Shown here: in pieces, positions 55,201 through 58,785 of the stretch
How positions within the stretch are numbered: the stretch's first letter is position 1
Layout of the letters: the number at the start of each line of letters is the position of its first letter
Assembly: GCA_002300355.1 (NCBI GenBank)
Contig: NSGV01000002.1
Coordinates: 682,001 to 746,000, forward strand
DNA: 64,000 bases
Reading direction: 5' to 3'
DNA from: Streptomyces sp. TLI_235
GTDB lineage: Bacteria; Actinomycetota; Actinomycetes; Streptomycetales; Streptomycetaceae
The notes under the pieces: generated by a model
Database searches by the model: none
What the model saw: the letters and a program-made list of their open reading frames with translations, nothing else
Told to the model about the DNA's origin: nothing
Program-made: the position numbers and the translations under genes

Positions 55201-57915
55201 GCGGACGGCCCGCAGCGCGGCCTCCGGGAGCGGGGCGGGCGCGCGGGTGGGGCCGGTGCCGTCGCCGAGGAGCCTCGCGGCCCCCGTGGCCTCCAGCGTC
55301 TGCTCGAAGCGCTCGCGGGCCATCCGGACGTAGCTCTCGCGCACCGCCGCGACGCGCACCAGTCCGTCCAGGTCGGCGAGGATCCGCTCGCGGTCCTGCG
55401 GCCGGGCCGCGAGTTCCTCGTGCAGCATGTCCTGGGCCCGGCGGCGCACCGCCGCGGGCAGATCCGCCGGCGCGTGCTCGGGGAAGTGCACGGATCCCTC
55501 GGCGAACTGCTCGGCCAGCCGGTCCCCGGCTGCTTCGTCGAGCGGGTGGCCGCTGTTGTCGGGGTCCTTGCGGTGCTGTTCGGCGGCTTCGGAGAGCTTG
55601 GCGTCGTAGGCGTCCTGGAGGTCCCGCTGGGTCTGCCGCCACTGCTCGGCCCGGGTGCCGTCCGCTTCGGCGCGGACGTGCTCGGGGGCGTCGGCGTAGC
55701 GGTAGGCGGGTCCGGCGGGTGTGTGGTCCGGCCGCGCGCCGTCCCGCGGCGGGTGCGCGGGCCCGTCGGTGAAGGCCAGCGCCCCGGGGAGCCGCCGGTC
55801 CGGGACGGGCTCGTGCTCCGTCGGCACCGTGCGGTAGCCCTCGGGCACCTGCCGGAGCGGGTCCGACGGGTCGAGCGGGACGGGCTCCGGGTGCGGATCC
55901 TCGGCGGTCGGGAGCCGGAACTCCGTCAGCTTCGGCACCGCTTCCTCTCCGCCGACCGTCGCGACCGGCTTCGGGGGCGCGGGGACCTCGGCCGTCGTCC
56001 CCTCCTCCCCGTTGCTCCCGCCGGTCGTCTTCGTCGTCGCGCCGTCGGGCGCCTTCCCCTCCCCGGACGACTCGGAGTCCGCGGGCCGGCCGTTGGAGGA
56101 CAGCTTGATGTTCTCCGGCCGGGTGGGAGGGCCGTCGAGGGGCTTCACCGAAGACCCGCCGCCGACCTCCGTCCCCTCCGGGCCGGAGCGCCACAGCGCG
56201 GTCGGGTGGCCCATCAGGTTGGAGACCACGGCGAGCGGGAAGCGGGCGTAGTTGGGGAGGGTCAGGTCCAGTTCCTGGAGCTTGAGCCGCAGGGGGCCGC
56301 CCGCGATGTGCCCCAGGTGTCCCAGCGCACCCATGGAGACGCCGCCGTAGAAGCTCTCGACGCTGACGGTGAACGTGTGCTCCTCGCCGAAGGCGAGGTT
56401 GTAGGACCCTTCGGTGAGGACGTTCTGGACGCCTCCCCTGATCCAGACGCCGACGCCCTCGCCGAACCGGTACAGGAACTGCCCGGCGGTCTGCGGGTGG
56501 AGTCCGTCCATCAGGCCCACCGCGCTCCGGGCGAGGTCCTGGGTGGCCTTGACGGTGTCCTTGAGGCCCTGCAGCTCCAGGTTCTTCGCCTCGTTCGCCG
56601 CCACGTTGCCGGCGAGGCCCTTGAGTTCGTTCTGCAGATTTCCGATGCGCTTGGTGAGGCTCTCCAGGGCCTTGCCCTCGGCCTGGCCCGCGGTCTCGAC
56701 CAGGGTCCGCGCCAGCTTGTTGAAGGCTCCGAGGTCGATGGCATAGCGGCCGCCGGCGGCGGCGGCCCGGGCTGCGACCAACCGCCCGGCCGCGTTGGCG
56801 AGTTGGGCATCGACTCCCTGCTTGACGAGGTCCCGCTCGAACAGCTCGCCCATCCGGTGGGACAGTCGCTCCACCTTGGTGAACCCGTGCCCGAGGTTCT
56901 CCACCGCCCCCAGGGCCGCCATGTCCAGCTTCTTCTCGGCCTGCGCGACGCTCTCCCCGGCGGTGTGCGCGAGCTCGCCGAGCTCCCTGCGCCAGGTGAC
57001 CCCCAGGGTGTCCTTGGCGGCGGTCCTCGCGGCCTGGTCCGCGAGGTCCTTCCGGACCATGTTCAGGACTGTCTGGAAGCTGCTCGTCGGGGCGTTCCGC
57101 AGGCCCTTGAGGACCCCGTCCAGCTCGGCCGTGGTGAGGGACTTCAGCTCGCCCTTCAGATCGGACCCCGCCAGGGTCTTGATGTCGGCCAGCAGGTTCT
57201 TGGTCAGGCCGCTCCCGAACATCCGCCCGAACAGCTTGCCGATGCCGAAGGTGAGCAGCTCCAGCGGGCCGGTCAGCAGGCCGTTGATCGCGCCCATCTC
57301 GATGGACTGGATGAAGGACTCGCTCTCCCAGTGGTCCTTGTGGCCCTTGCCGATCTGGATGCCCTGGATGATGCCGTCCATCACCATGGCGGTGGTGATG
57401 GAGAGGAACTCGTGCAGCAGGAGCTGCTTCAGCAGCCAGATGAAGATCTGCTTGATCAGTTCGCCCGTGACCTTGTAGGCGACGAAGATCTCCGCGATCG
57501 AACCGCCGAAGGTGATCGGTATCATCGCGATGGCCCAGGCGATCTGCGCCACGAGCTGGATGAGCTGAGCGATGATCATCCACTTGGCGTACTCGACCTG
57601 GTTGGCCACCTTGTGGGCGAAGTCGCCGAGCTGCTTGGCGACTTCGCCCGAGGACGACACGTAGTCGGTGCTGCCGGTCTCACCGATGAGGCGGCGCATC
57701 TGGAGCAGGAAGGCGTCGGCCGCCTGCCCCTCGAAGCTGTCCCTGCAGCAGTTGACCAGGTCGACCAGGTAGCCCCGCAGCTCGGGGACCTTCTCGGCGA
57801 TCGCCAGGTAGTCGTCGCCCGCCGCTCGCAGGTCGTCCTCGTTCGCCTCCGGCCACTTCATGCCGGTGGCGATGCTGAAGAACTTCGCCAGACCCGGCGG
57901 CAGCATGATCGACAC
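34267..57915 (-). CDS. giant 7,882-aa T7SS multi-effector polyprotein
   Basis: One open frame of 23.6 kb starts at a GTG behind AGGAG. Residues 1-100 resemble a WXG100/CpnT N-terminus (SFEGQAADAF at 60-69), followed by hydrophobic helices (about 110-195). Residues about 600-1400 are linker and helical regions. Then come a papain-like module (Cys 1637), HELGH metalloprotease copy 1 (about 1796-2004), two deamidase-OTU units (about 2080-3215), an HELAH protease (about 3452), HELGH copy 2 (about 3628-3832), a glycosyltransferase-like region (about 3855-4200), OTU 3 (Cys 4389), lonely-Cys A (4643), Glu-Arg coiled coil (about 4829-4992), a beta-rich stretch (about 5000-6500), lonely-Cys B (6716), ART 1 (about 7223-7302), a CHAT-like module (Cys 7488) and ART 2 (about 7749-7820). 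Likely exported by the adjacent ESX system. Whether it is processed into separate effectors is unknown. Confidence 0.85.
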   Translation of the reverse strand: MSIMLPPGLAKFFSIATGMKWPEANEDDLRAAGDDYLAIAEKVPELRGYLVDLVNCCRDSFEGQAADAFLLQMRRLIGETGSTDYVSSSGEVAKQLGDFAHKVANQVEYAKWMIIAQLIQLVAQIAWAIAMIPITFGGSIAEIFVAYKVTGELIKQIFIWLLKQLLLHEFLSITTAMVMDGIIQGIQIGKGHKDHWESESFIQSIEMGAINGLLTGPLELLTFGIGKLFGRMFGSGLTKNLLADIKTLAGSDLKGELKSLTTAELDGVLKGLRNAPTSSFQTVLNMVRKDLADQAARTAAKDTLGVTWRRELGELAHTAGESVAQAEKKLDMAALGAVENLGHGFTKVERLSHRMGELFERDLVKQGVDAQLANAAGRLVAARAAAAGGRYAIDLGAFNKLARTLVETAGQAEGKALESLTKRIGNLQNELKGLAGNVAANEAKNLELQGLKDTVKATQDLARSAVGLMDGLHPQTAGQFLYRFGEGVGVWIRGGVQNVLTEGSYNLAFGEEHTFTVSVESFYGGVSMGALGHLGHIAGGPLRLKLQELDLTLPNYARFPLAVVSNLMGHPTALWRSGPEGTEVGGGSSVKPLDGPPTRPENIKLSSNGRPADSESSGEGKAPDGATTKTTGGSNGEEGTTAEVPAPPKPVATVGGEEAVPKLTEFRLPTAEDPHPEPVPLDPSDPLRQVPEGYRTVPTEHEPVPDRRLPGALAFTDGPAHPPRDGARPDHTPAGPAYRYADAPEHVRAEADGTRAEQWRQTQRDLQDAYDAKLSEAAEQHRKDPDNSGHPLDEAAGDRLAEQFAEGSVHFPEHAPADLPAAVRRRAQDMLHEELAARPQDRERILADLDGLVRVAAVRESYVRMARERFEQTLEATGAARLLGDGTGPTRAPAPLPEAALRAVRTATESGFLARAEAEAARLHAVPEGAGENTAEAARAQAEASLKRLTVRLREELALHGDRERALAEADRLVDRAVRDNGWHDRLSAAGRDLLDAAGVTGRPKPSDAAVAEIKKQVRERVIEDFAEITGPLDATGRRRGRAEAVKLFEVALGGHVSGLPHEFAVQLARESAIRRAAAEAEQAAGSWHLQPEHRALAEQFGVTAGDIHRAKEEVVRDLAEALHQQVLEHADRPAVLRRAVEGLTEAGNVRDLLLYRASRAAAHRTAETAAQSAAHEHGVLSEHARDRLTEGHTQRTERAFDELFRTSEDLTSRQEEWGRRRSELDRELVDHAAFERQAAPALREAARAFDDLARPHVLAEDRAAALKRAYGDEFFTRYRELWTLDHFDAVSWQAHERTHEDAFARRAQPRPDEDADRSADEGALTVTDRPAGREGERRTAEAADLIADVLSPHTAGETDGSARDVGEAPRPRSEVAPRSPLGAEEQAAVLHEVNRVMGGPEGRTGLPMASGRHLGFNEPGHNMLRDVVVLSDQLKTFKAEHDEAGVQALHDVAAKKKRPPHLADQPVGSTQKLKTPAELAVLDSVVAAAAEVLDGPLRPDHAAVLMGLELTAPIGRTSTADPEDVRSLAGVLHRRHRIDDAVHRRLQEDPADQEARATLHDAVRRLHAEYLGGRLRLPAPDSGHRAVAAMHELTAGNDRPGRRMTWQVDGSGSAFHQWATGAREAAPPLAEETTLNCWEAVLLTAHHTGLLSEQWIRETYSHSGENWHDHLRSRLLRRDSTTPYTAQSEHARTLPLAGDIVITSNVMNHVALATGRVDEEGRPLVLSFGVADDEGRFTANEVVLVAADEVTLAAADFGPGPWFFHPPADLSTAARLPAPATESAVSRVPQPQPVRPRIDRTPRFVVRSSFDARRFHHEGPVTDLTVRIAVRDGGGHDAEVWEKVVEGVEEHLNQPGYRLANGDRMHVTVVRVDPGQDAHLTVDLVGRDRQMDQSTWWADGHPLDYAHELGHQLGLRDEYRAPDVPHRPDVAGSLIGNPHAPAPEGLRQGGLRERHLQLISAVVGHLDQHPRGGADHRSWDEARNAAAPQLRTHVWVDPVSVPKPPGRDGDQNTVAPRVHDADDNGNGEQPTVNPYQDLVGDDLHAELQAGAAEQALVTLLLEDMNLQPMPATDLFIDTVAESLSAHLATGEPRGTEVFQLLDSLDGVPRNFDRLVVRYAERTGGQDIVLVLNEAAQAGRLGEGAVPRVLDRFGRTDLILPAHLIDISLHPYELAVSGQLRTLLMEPGSADADGVLTLLAPLRGDLRQLWQVLDFQDLGGERSFLEQVESRFPEATELHAYIRNGELWERPIVDEHDALDLFHQLADLQYQTADGSAARVPFGFPDDGCFDRAHLMAVRLTELGVANRKIFVQRQALDSRAELVVDSENAARTGPQGPRQVSWVFHVAVVVDVDINDNGRPEPMVIDPSMADRPLLVDHWMAQMGIGVGTSRHLGDRYAEVVGRLAADLNDPSLTTSDLGFLLGSSNHYFVERQTYFLAGANDANQPGRDEPSGQSLRRSDRFFREQQLTATDNNRASEQTRASEWMHELKSADPTHTNPFHHASGDGQRPEVFRWRDVAPDRGSLYHAVNAVLFRAGGDAVPLRTRSVDWMLEAENLTTVREFARAGGASMDELALTISGTGNWNTAAGDLAPRVVASALGVQLHIHRTGEPDVILNPLDESAPARTIHLQLGADHYSPWVSPDRTVDDVAESLSAHLAAGESRGAEVFRLLDSLDGDPRNFDRLVVRYAERTGGQDIVLVLNEAAQAGRLGEGAVPRVLDRFGRTDLVPPAHLIDVSLHPYELAVSGQLRTLLMGSGQADGVLALIEPLRGDLRQLWQVLDFQDLGGERSFLKQVESRFPEATELHAYIRNGELWERPVVDEHDALDLFHQLSELHYRAADGSDARIPFDFPDDGCYDRAHLMAVRLTELGIANRKIFVQHRTMDGAAGLVVNSQNAARTGMLEPQQVSWGFHVAVVIDVDINDNGRPEPMVIDPSMADRPLLVDHWMAQMGIAVGSSDHLGDHYTEVVGRLFDLLNDPLVVTSSLGFPLGVPTHYFVERQTYFLVGANDANQPGRDEPFGQSLRRSERFFRERQLAATDNNRSSAAARAFDRKLERLLEGSADPEGTDLYHHSSDEDQRPELFRWQDVPPDGDCLYHAVNAVLSPEDGDAAALRTRVVNWMLEAGNLPVVRGFARAFGTSMDELARTIGRTGNWNTVAGDLAPRVVASALGVHLHIHRTGQPDVVLDPLNGVAPAGTVHLQLDADHYSAWVPTQQKRGREDADDGGAGDHGEGPSTRKLKVEPQPMETEEQSPSDTEMQDPSTLPAPPTTGQDGQVVLGRPPVGLGGGDMPVPGPLHERVQGLEHLSGEERRTLAAGQDFLAGLRAELGPEDFAQAAARLLIDVDPRSQQPVAARRTAEALVARMLSNQELAERLVNAGVRVVVVPRDVPMTEVPGFVGFARGTGDGRAWSVVRGSSGNGFVLITEENLLGARTTVGPNLEHPEGYSTSVHELAHTIHEFGLTREQRDLVVQAYRNRNAADSRSELSGEENVTAWPDGGVLDADGNPVGNYSARNQHEFFAQLVTAYFGYNHGNDPMTGLPRNNGADWVRAHVPDLVPVLEHLFGPGSRADHPEAANPISRTEAEEELFDGFREFMANATAQNAPTGRPDQQHVEVGPQPPPARVDRTPRFVVRSSFDARRFEHGGEVHTDLTVRIAFRESGGRDVAAVWEKLVEGVEEHLNAPGYRVAGGDRMHVTVVRVEPGAEAHLTVDLVGRDRQMDQGAWWADAEPLDYVHELGHQLGLRDEYRTADLPHRPDVDGSLVGNPDAPAPQGLRQGGLRERHLQLISSVVGHLDRHPGSGAVHRSWDEARDAAAPQARSHVWVDPVSRPELHGSEHAATEVAPEGRKKNNRFKKIPYRESDAKSEKAVIEQPGYASGDQFGIAVALLLNENLHVVIGRAPAGENGNPLAGDKSRELEAFYKFSGIGDDRIHIAEALSMETREQYDKIKEKVNQILDGGGYVFTPEKPREHVVKTIYYGTEMVSRYFDADSPDMIRKAWKLIDEDGNGIKGEEVGSWLKGRGIDLKPGSKVLVIWSRFTGKKTEWLDVRGRMEHDTSFEGTRQLLRALGDKYDAVIITGDPHPDAGKAGKWRQLLAEMNDNRFHDITGFWGAGESDSVAVRAWTEGMRVGQLRLYDYLGRNHVVQHIGARSGNLEALALIKQSVRYLEEKGASGAYRMTHWHDTRDGLTKLGGVAPGYERIQITVPPTASGRYAKPFDAHRNDLPEPLSYLPTGGANRRHKPAGVYGGERGFDHTSMVEILRALGHGEKFSAEQFDEFHERRISQLRRQFRKVRSEVDLALKSDIHPQEVQRRRGEFHRVVGRLDDIFAVDGLSKGQFEEHYKYLVDKALPEIAHLWRIKRDFEDYSDMSAEGYRIESMSRDGNCLYKALALSGKRGPYSTAELSRDAREMRQDARKWIKENFKHVFDDIVERRGLRIDAMADVEWLVGTSGQWAGKLGDVIPEILAEAFRVRLRIFDGMSSRSYGPEGESVREVSVLLGDGRYSLLRAISSEHTADSLHEDDRSESEGQGDEQPLQRPQTTPRPAGPVVQPPAHGRSLQDAERNPYGWVLDGEMSLPEFRYLVAGPDLTFKIVVHTDQGGRPVIDGELFSVEKMADLIVSLRDNKYWNGKDPLEFDACRLGAEGNDYLGELKTVLRERQISANFHAFTDDVWFAPTFVQREGGPLEELGGRAFVTAAKVGYDGDGRPVISGPGKRVRIEAQREEETEQVPPRLYSVVDLGQVATQLPEHVRFARRGGPSVRVPDEDPGYDGDVESLSGSDSGWFSDSGSEHLESSESEDGSGLSSEDEQGQHQPQPQPRPGPELQPDPELERRELERQSQLERQRKLEREERERELEQRRELERRRLERRELERQSQLERQRQLERKLELERQERERELERQRQLQSEERERELEQRRELERRRLERRELERQSQLERQRRLQREERERELEQRRELERQRLEHQELERQRLERQELERQEPEPEPQPDPEPPAVLDGRHWQYLEGIKIVGEPGPAAVRARVHELLGAAGNDRQVRRQLDGVLDPANFRAKHAEMVNGGWRTTVWVKGRQHELVVTAEAGAWQLRTIGEPDARNTGEGFEVVSQAAHESDPRKVQLTTGQAGLDLAPTHINPINPVLQSVHTVSVALGGASHGTESALKVTTSAVNKVALVGRTDTYASEFTYHVRVIDEQGQELVLPLGDDAPITAEVTAEIPRGSAVNGPRFQWQGWDRPTALPPGAVRPDGGHPLAIRGLHAVRDAVFAALPREQHPDGTAHRAILDFLSTKNVIDGFEHASSWGLHSPHLTFTNGRTGRLRLTLEPLESTVHDLTDSKSVRGAKWSAEQAANRSEGSSRSLGTNHGLSGQVWKSPVSKESKWLTGNLGYGYTASASHGSKGKTTLTLEHGHEEQTRADLVSTTVRFRVRLIEDRLSPGADGLFHSRVTDIPLPEHTTGDVVRISPVREHTEAPAGAPPQQDALITPGLRSRTTYLDVPGSTELVTHVVQYLHTQAPGLLPPPGGRHATALTPQAHANLRSLHEQLSPSALRSAGPDLLEGAFRIVLDAPRLPGFSESAYEILVRADLGDGRLLSTGPATAKEVVTRTVGADKSVSHGGKHAWTLGGTLRTALNPPNTQRAFVTAGFEYSRGNSHQLTTGAETEVKHDFSLETTTDRIAYPVTFGVHIGPLDPRAPRTHLGSEEPQHPLPVGDLVVGVQHVQRTYGLPDELELANLPALHLVRDVDTANFRGRAEEALTSAYTARKDGTEPPDLRDALDVLADRRWLRGIIQASRHGWVNTMDLHVGSGRNRDTVGLSLHTALDMLQYRETLSGEGKLALELKSSTSSATADKKTTAEKGNLGSDFGRFPETPEGLNTSTYQVRGGGKLKGSLGDEYSDTVKEQTSTTRKSAQEGTWHVYEAGATITVKGRVTDADGNVSHGAGVLSENHTVLVLLSDADARAMAATPPAEPVDGAAPGPEPREAHLLQSRVGAGAVVEFHDTNAILREIDSQIRGRQPDGAQPRDPDAALPFAEAFSPHSLSANFDDLVNKGILDYHVQETRTSRIVTRVLVRGVVEGNWHDEQQQSTVEITRRTGIARTVKGNDGKNWTGGGDLNFRPSYGVPRAAEHFGNLTYAPTLGGDLGGGTGHESGVTTKIGHKTSKFGATRLFTARMRFEVTVTRQEHGRYVELDAPVPVTPDRPVKAWVPESMTTAPGAVAPFVPEGDQPVHGPANGEGIMLQQIVVQDSAAWARSLASGHDLVGFDGMNTLLDSAVTLLNAPRPWGDGMLGTLGRNAAKVYEPVHGLVGSMAADAVSAVVPERVLAMAKKAVTSFVADPRLAEEHPLRVESGLPLASQSALRQALSPQTLYAVFHRLKDQGTGYETVALGQDGRTKLRVSLEAIGDVTEIAVRPEGEDELTGTTELESATTGTGTVTWNASPLDFTATTTAPIVTVPANTARYGGTSTFDRPGPVTYAPGTPHGDLPIGEVPHGKTPTEPGKATVAGEQALLCQRVRFTLRRVDGDGPYGDPVPVEGNLYYWAARPTETEAQNTVHAQDGQHERDLQEGHDEGDGQALPQPQPGATQLAAVPHDQDRPGPHGAEPLADHVRTTGPTSDAASLPAHDGVPLSDLGSRANGRYLRSSTEESAGDAAVHEALARTPHRDGEFVVAVQTDPVSKLPVVDGKQVGPVEFARMLLRWKAEGVWNGTDRLVFLACSLGAADGGRYLPKLLDELAGHGVRATARAATGLFWVVPQEGAGASAPGAEGHLVPARQVFRLDGRPMIVPDGPLLEFDSASAPPHEVPVDLPPGYHAAAAQDSTAPTGRAELDGAVHFALPTQVDQRHTVFDEPGYRSHAEQFERELGAWTASDPRALHAAREALRLMAERTGTAESAHLLAGGTLYEVMQAFHERAAAHFRADRPEVPVADDAWHTDLAGRGIRTAAGVSRAAADAVHAYLRLGGSNPGPFARALYGWLLPTGAHTVHEVVAGMRLAGAFPDHGYTDGAGMYRNLPGVPVHELRPTAEGWDGVPIGQVSEHPAPAALTAGLPHERTYLDWAGSSREVDEEVLAETRSRRDMLAETLPAPAPGVKDYQDWMARNGVTDAKQVTGALGHAHFVALYTYTGPAHSLMNVLLKNPGPGAGPVLRGKIAALLAQHHQDGTVLPRSIEDLVAPDGAERQDPWRLADSLDEARLESIRKEMALHGHLLREALELLPPARGTLFRGDGTLEDPSRPTGRPPGPEYHGDVVLHRTFASFSSDESVSLGFMKKYDGAEEYRVLLEVEATGVNGRDIAPFSSHMQEKEVLFLPGARMRVTGRTVLQAEDGVPYVRLKAHEVSAEEDAPADGGVRLPDGRTVPDGQLLAHSITDAAGREFGQALFDEADWASRAELYPELGSVTTFVPRSADGSAVGSPQQVPWDGKHTYFFAAHGGPHGFDLPLADGTTARNVTGSEVGLLLRRKLADLARKVADGPAEEGRGPASITLLSCESAEQAREVARLTGLTVHAPTGRTGVSGEQPTASLYVKAGPDGAAGLFRTFHPEPADDAPAARNDGGRHLDHSADDIANVLNDLVGPEPDNALDVPPVIGQHMPPAAGWLNPANWPPGVTGTQAAEAFFHQSGGWQLAHDHFEAMPRDFRLRYAQLEFHTAIARDQQTAQDRAAALERMTEFVAELDDHHRSALEFYTNPSEDGDGGAADELSYYQIKQAQWTLDLDPGADIAAHPHGPTVLQYIEAIGDAITQCPVTAPLLVSRGAPFVGNWGHPVGLQVGVAVHEPTFVSATVGEQLHGSFAERLIRMHLYVPENVQGAYLPAISVSPEELEILFGSGVTWIPVRIIPPEHPLNVPLDSGERTVLPQNQWVVYGRLEDPLPLSDDEFEYHDQ
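34430..34680 (-). other. giant protein: C-terminal ADP-ribosyltransferase-like domain (ART 2)
   Basis: Residues about 7740-7830. The three elements of the R-S-E class of ARTs appear in order: LLVSRGAPF (Arg), EPTFVSATVG (Ser-containing strand) and SPEELEILFGSG (E-x-E loop). It is the last folded region before the acidic C-terminal tail. ARTs of this class modify proteins, often on Arg, using NAD+. The assignment rests on motif order only. Confidence 0.6.
35400..35650 (-). other. giant protein: CHAT/caspase-like module with His-Cys pair
   Basis: Residues about 7420-7520. YFFAAHGGPHGF supplies a His and ITLLSCESAEQ a Cys (residue 7488), the order and spacing of clan CD peptidases (CHAT, caspase, gingipain). 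Two earlier modules (Cys 4643 and 6716) share the FxACxLGA-type Cys strand but have weaker His motifs. A self-processing protease is one possibility. Confidence 0.55.
35995..36265 (-). other. giant protein: ADP-ribosyltransferase-like domain (ART 1)
   Basis: Residues about 7215-7305: GTLFRGDGT (Arg), FASFSSDESV (S-T-S-like strand) and MQEKEVLFLPGARM (E-K-E, the E-x-E motif). The preceding 150 residues contain ALYTYTGPAHSLMNVLL, similar to the helical subdomain found before the catalytic core in arginine ARTs. All catalytic residues look intact. Confidence 0.72.
42937..43430 (-). repeat. Glu-Arg coiled-coil repeat region in the giant gene
   Basis: The protein here is built from heptad-like ELERQ/ELERR/REERE units over roughly 165 residues. 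At DNA level a block at about 43080-43170 recurs almost unchanged at about 43258-43350, a period of about 180 bp. It would form a long, highly charged single helix or coiled coil separating the OTU and lonely-Cys modules from the beta-rich region. Such DNA is prone to slippage, so copy number may vary between strains or assemblies. Confidence 0.8.
44330..46350 (-). other. giant protein: glycosyltransferase-like plus OTU 3 module with lower GC
   Basis: Residues about 3855-4530. The first part has GSKVLVIWSRFTGKK, YDAVIITGDPHPDAGKAG and QHIGARSGNLEALALI, a Rossmann-type layout reminiscent of GT-B glycosyltransferases (low certainty). The second part is an OTU domain with SRDGNCLYKALAL (Cys 4389), but the expected C-terminal His strand reads GDGRYSLLR, with Arg at the His position. 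Codons ending in A or T are far commoner than in the rest of the gene. A hand count gives 31 G+C of 60 at 46081-46140 against 47 of 60 at 54961-55020. Confidence 0.5.
46420..47035 (-). other. giant protein: HELGH metalloprotease-like domain, copy 2
   Basis: Residues about 3628-3832. RTPRFVVRSSFDARRF opens the domain and LDYVHELGHQLGLRDEYR carries a zinc-protease HExxH motif with a downstream Asp/Glu that could be the third ligand. It is a close homologue of the segment at about 51905-52530 but lies about 5.5 kb away, so it is a dispersed duplication. Confidence 0.7.
47525..47565 (-). other. giant protein: HELAH zinc-protease motif
   Basis: Around residue 3452 the text STSVHELAHTIHEFGL contains HExxH, and NQHEFFAQLVTAYFG about 60 residues later contains a Glu-rich helix of the type that provides the third zinc ligand in anthrax-lethal-factor-like toxin proteases. 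It is distinct in sequence from the two HELGH domains. Confidence 0.6.
48273..49965 (-). repeat. deamidase-OTU unit 2 (tandem repeat, OTU intact)
   Basis: Residues about 2651-3215. A helical lead-in (VAESLSAHLAAG) is followed by a protein-glutaminase-like domain (Cys 2858 in DDGCYDRAHLMA, His in WGFHVAVVIDVD, Asp in VIDPSMADRPLL). An OTU-like domain then carries PPDGDCLYHAV (Cys 3097, codon at 48625-48627) and ends with DADHYSAWV. All presumed catalytic residues are present. The unit is about 570 residues long. Confidence 0.75.
49985..51678 (-). repeat. deamidase-OTU unit 1 (tandem repeat, OTU Cys lost)
   Basis: Residues about 2080-2645, duplicated directly by unit 2 with an offset of about 1.71 kb. 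The deamidase triad is intact (Cys 2289 in DDGCFDRAHLMA, His in WVFHVAVVVDVD, Asp in VIDPSMADRPLL). In the OTU part the nucleophile motif reads APDRGSLYHAV instead of PPDGDCLYHAV. Ser 2525 (codon 50341-50343) replaces Cys and the flanking Asp-Gly-Asp is altered, so this OTU is probably inactive. Confidence 0.78.
51905..52530 (-). other. giant protein: HELGH metalloprotease-like domain, copy 1
   Basis: Residues about 1796-2004. It contains DRTPRFVVRSSFDARRF, MHVTVVRVDPG and LDYAHELGHQLGLRDEYR. The HExxHxxGLRDE motif suggests a zinc protease of a compact toxin type. It immediately follows the papain-like module. Confidence 0.7.
52771..53020 (-). other. giant protein: papain-like Cys-His module
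   Basis: Residues about 1630-1715. ETTLNCWEAVLLTAHHTG offers a nucleophilic Cys at the start of a helix, and DIVITSNVMNHVALATGR offers a His in the first strand of a following sheet. This is the circular order of papain-fold, NlpC/P60 or transglutaminase-like toxin domains. The exact activity cannot be told. Confidence 0.5.
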
Positions 57916-58009
57916 GGGACGGACTCCTGGCGGGGAACGGGCACGGCGGCGCCCGGGGGTGGACGGAGGGCGGGCGGCCCGCCCCCGGCAGGGTGGGCCG
58001 GACGGTGCG

Positions 58010-58309
58010 TCAGGGCAGGTGCGCGGCCTGGTCGTCGCCGTCGTTCAGGATGTCGGCGGTGTTCTTCCCGCCCTGTCCGGCGTTCTCGACGGCCTGCTGC
58101 ACCTTCTTGAACAGCTCGGTGATAGTGGCGGTGGGCTCGTCGACCTGCTTGTGGTACGTCTTGCCGAGGTCGTCGTTGCCCGCCGAGTTCTTGTTGTACC
58201 GGTTGATCTCCCGGGTCTTGGCCTCGATCTCCTTGAAGAGGTCGGCCAGCTCCGGGTACTTGGCGAACTTGCTCTTCAGGTCTTCCAGCGAGGTCAGCTG
58301 CTCACCCAC
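58010..58309 (-). CDS. 99-aa helical protein of the T7SS substrate operon
   Basis: It starts with GTG at 58309 behind GGAGGAG and overlaps the YbaB-like stop by 8 nt. It is predicted mostly helical (LEDLKSKFAKYPELADLF, KEIEAKTREINRYNKN), of WXG100-like length but without a WxG turn. It ends 94 nt before the giant gene starts and is on the same strand, so it could be the dedicated partner or chaperone of the giant protein. Confidence 0.65.
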   Translation of the reverse strand: MGEQLTSLEDLKSKFAKYPELADLFKEIEAKTREINRYNKNSAGNDDLGKTYHKQVDEPTATITELFKKVQQAVENAGQGGKNTADILNDGDDQAAHLP

Positions 58310-58751
58310 GGAACTCCTCCTGCCGGTCGCGCCTGCGCCGCTCCTCGGCCGCCTCCTCGTCCGCGAAGCCGGGCCGCATCTGCCGCAGTGGGGCGAACAG
58401 GGACTCCAGTTCCGTGCCGCCGGTCATCGAGGCCGCCAGGGTCTCGCCCAGGCCCTGGAACTCGCCCATCGTCGCGGCCACCCGGTCACCGAGGTCGGCG
58501 CGCGCCGTGTTGAGCACGTCGGTGACGGCCTTGGCGAGTTCGGCCGGCGCCATCGAGCGGTAGCCGGTGGTGTGGAAGGTCAGCGACACCACCTGTCCCT
58601 GTGCGCCCACCACCGCGGTGACCAACCGGTCCTTGGAGGTCGCCGAGGCGGTCGCCGCCTCCAGTTCCTTGGCCGCCGCGGCCATCTTGACCTGCTGCTT
58701 CTCCAGCGCGGCCATCGTCTGCTCGATCTGCTCGGCGAAGGACAACTCCAT
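58302..58751 (-). CDS. YbaB/EbfC-like protein of the T7SS locus
   Basis: This 149-aa protein starts at ATG 58751. An N-terminal amphipathic helix (FAEQIEQTMAALEKQQVKMA) is followed by a small beta-sheet (TAVVGAQGQVVSLTFHTTGY) and a helix beginning APAELAKAVTDVLNTA, the YbaB/EbfC fold. The C-terminus adds an acidic-basic tail (FADEEAAEERRRRDR). YbaB-like proteins are regular members of actinobacterial ESX loci, where they are thought to act as adaptors rather than as nucleoid proteins. It is translationally coupled to the next gene. Confidence 0.8.
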   Translation of the reverse strand: MELSFAEQIEQTMAALEKQQVKMAAAAKELEAATASATSKDRLVTAVVGAQGQVVSLTFHTTGYRSMAPAELAKAVTDVLNTARADLGDRVAATMGEFQGLGETLAASMTGGTELESLFAPLRQMRPGFADEEAAEERRRRDRQEEFRG

Positions 58752-58785
58752 CGGCCCGCACCTCCGTCTCTTCCCGCGGGCGCGC

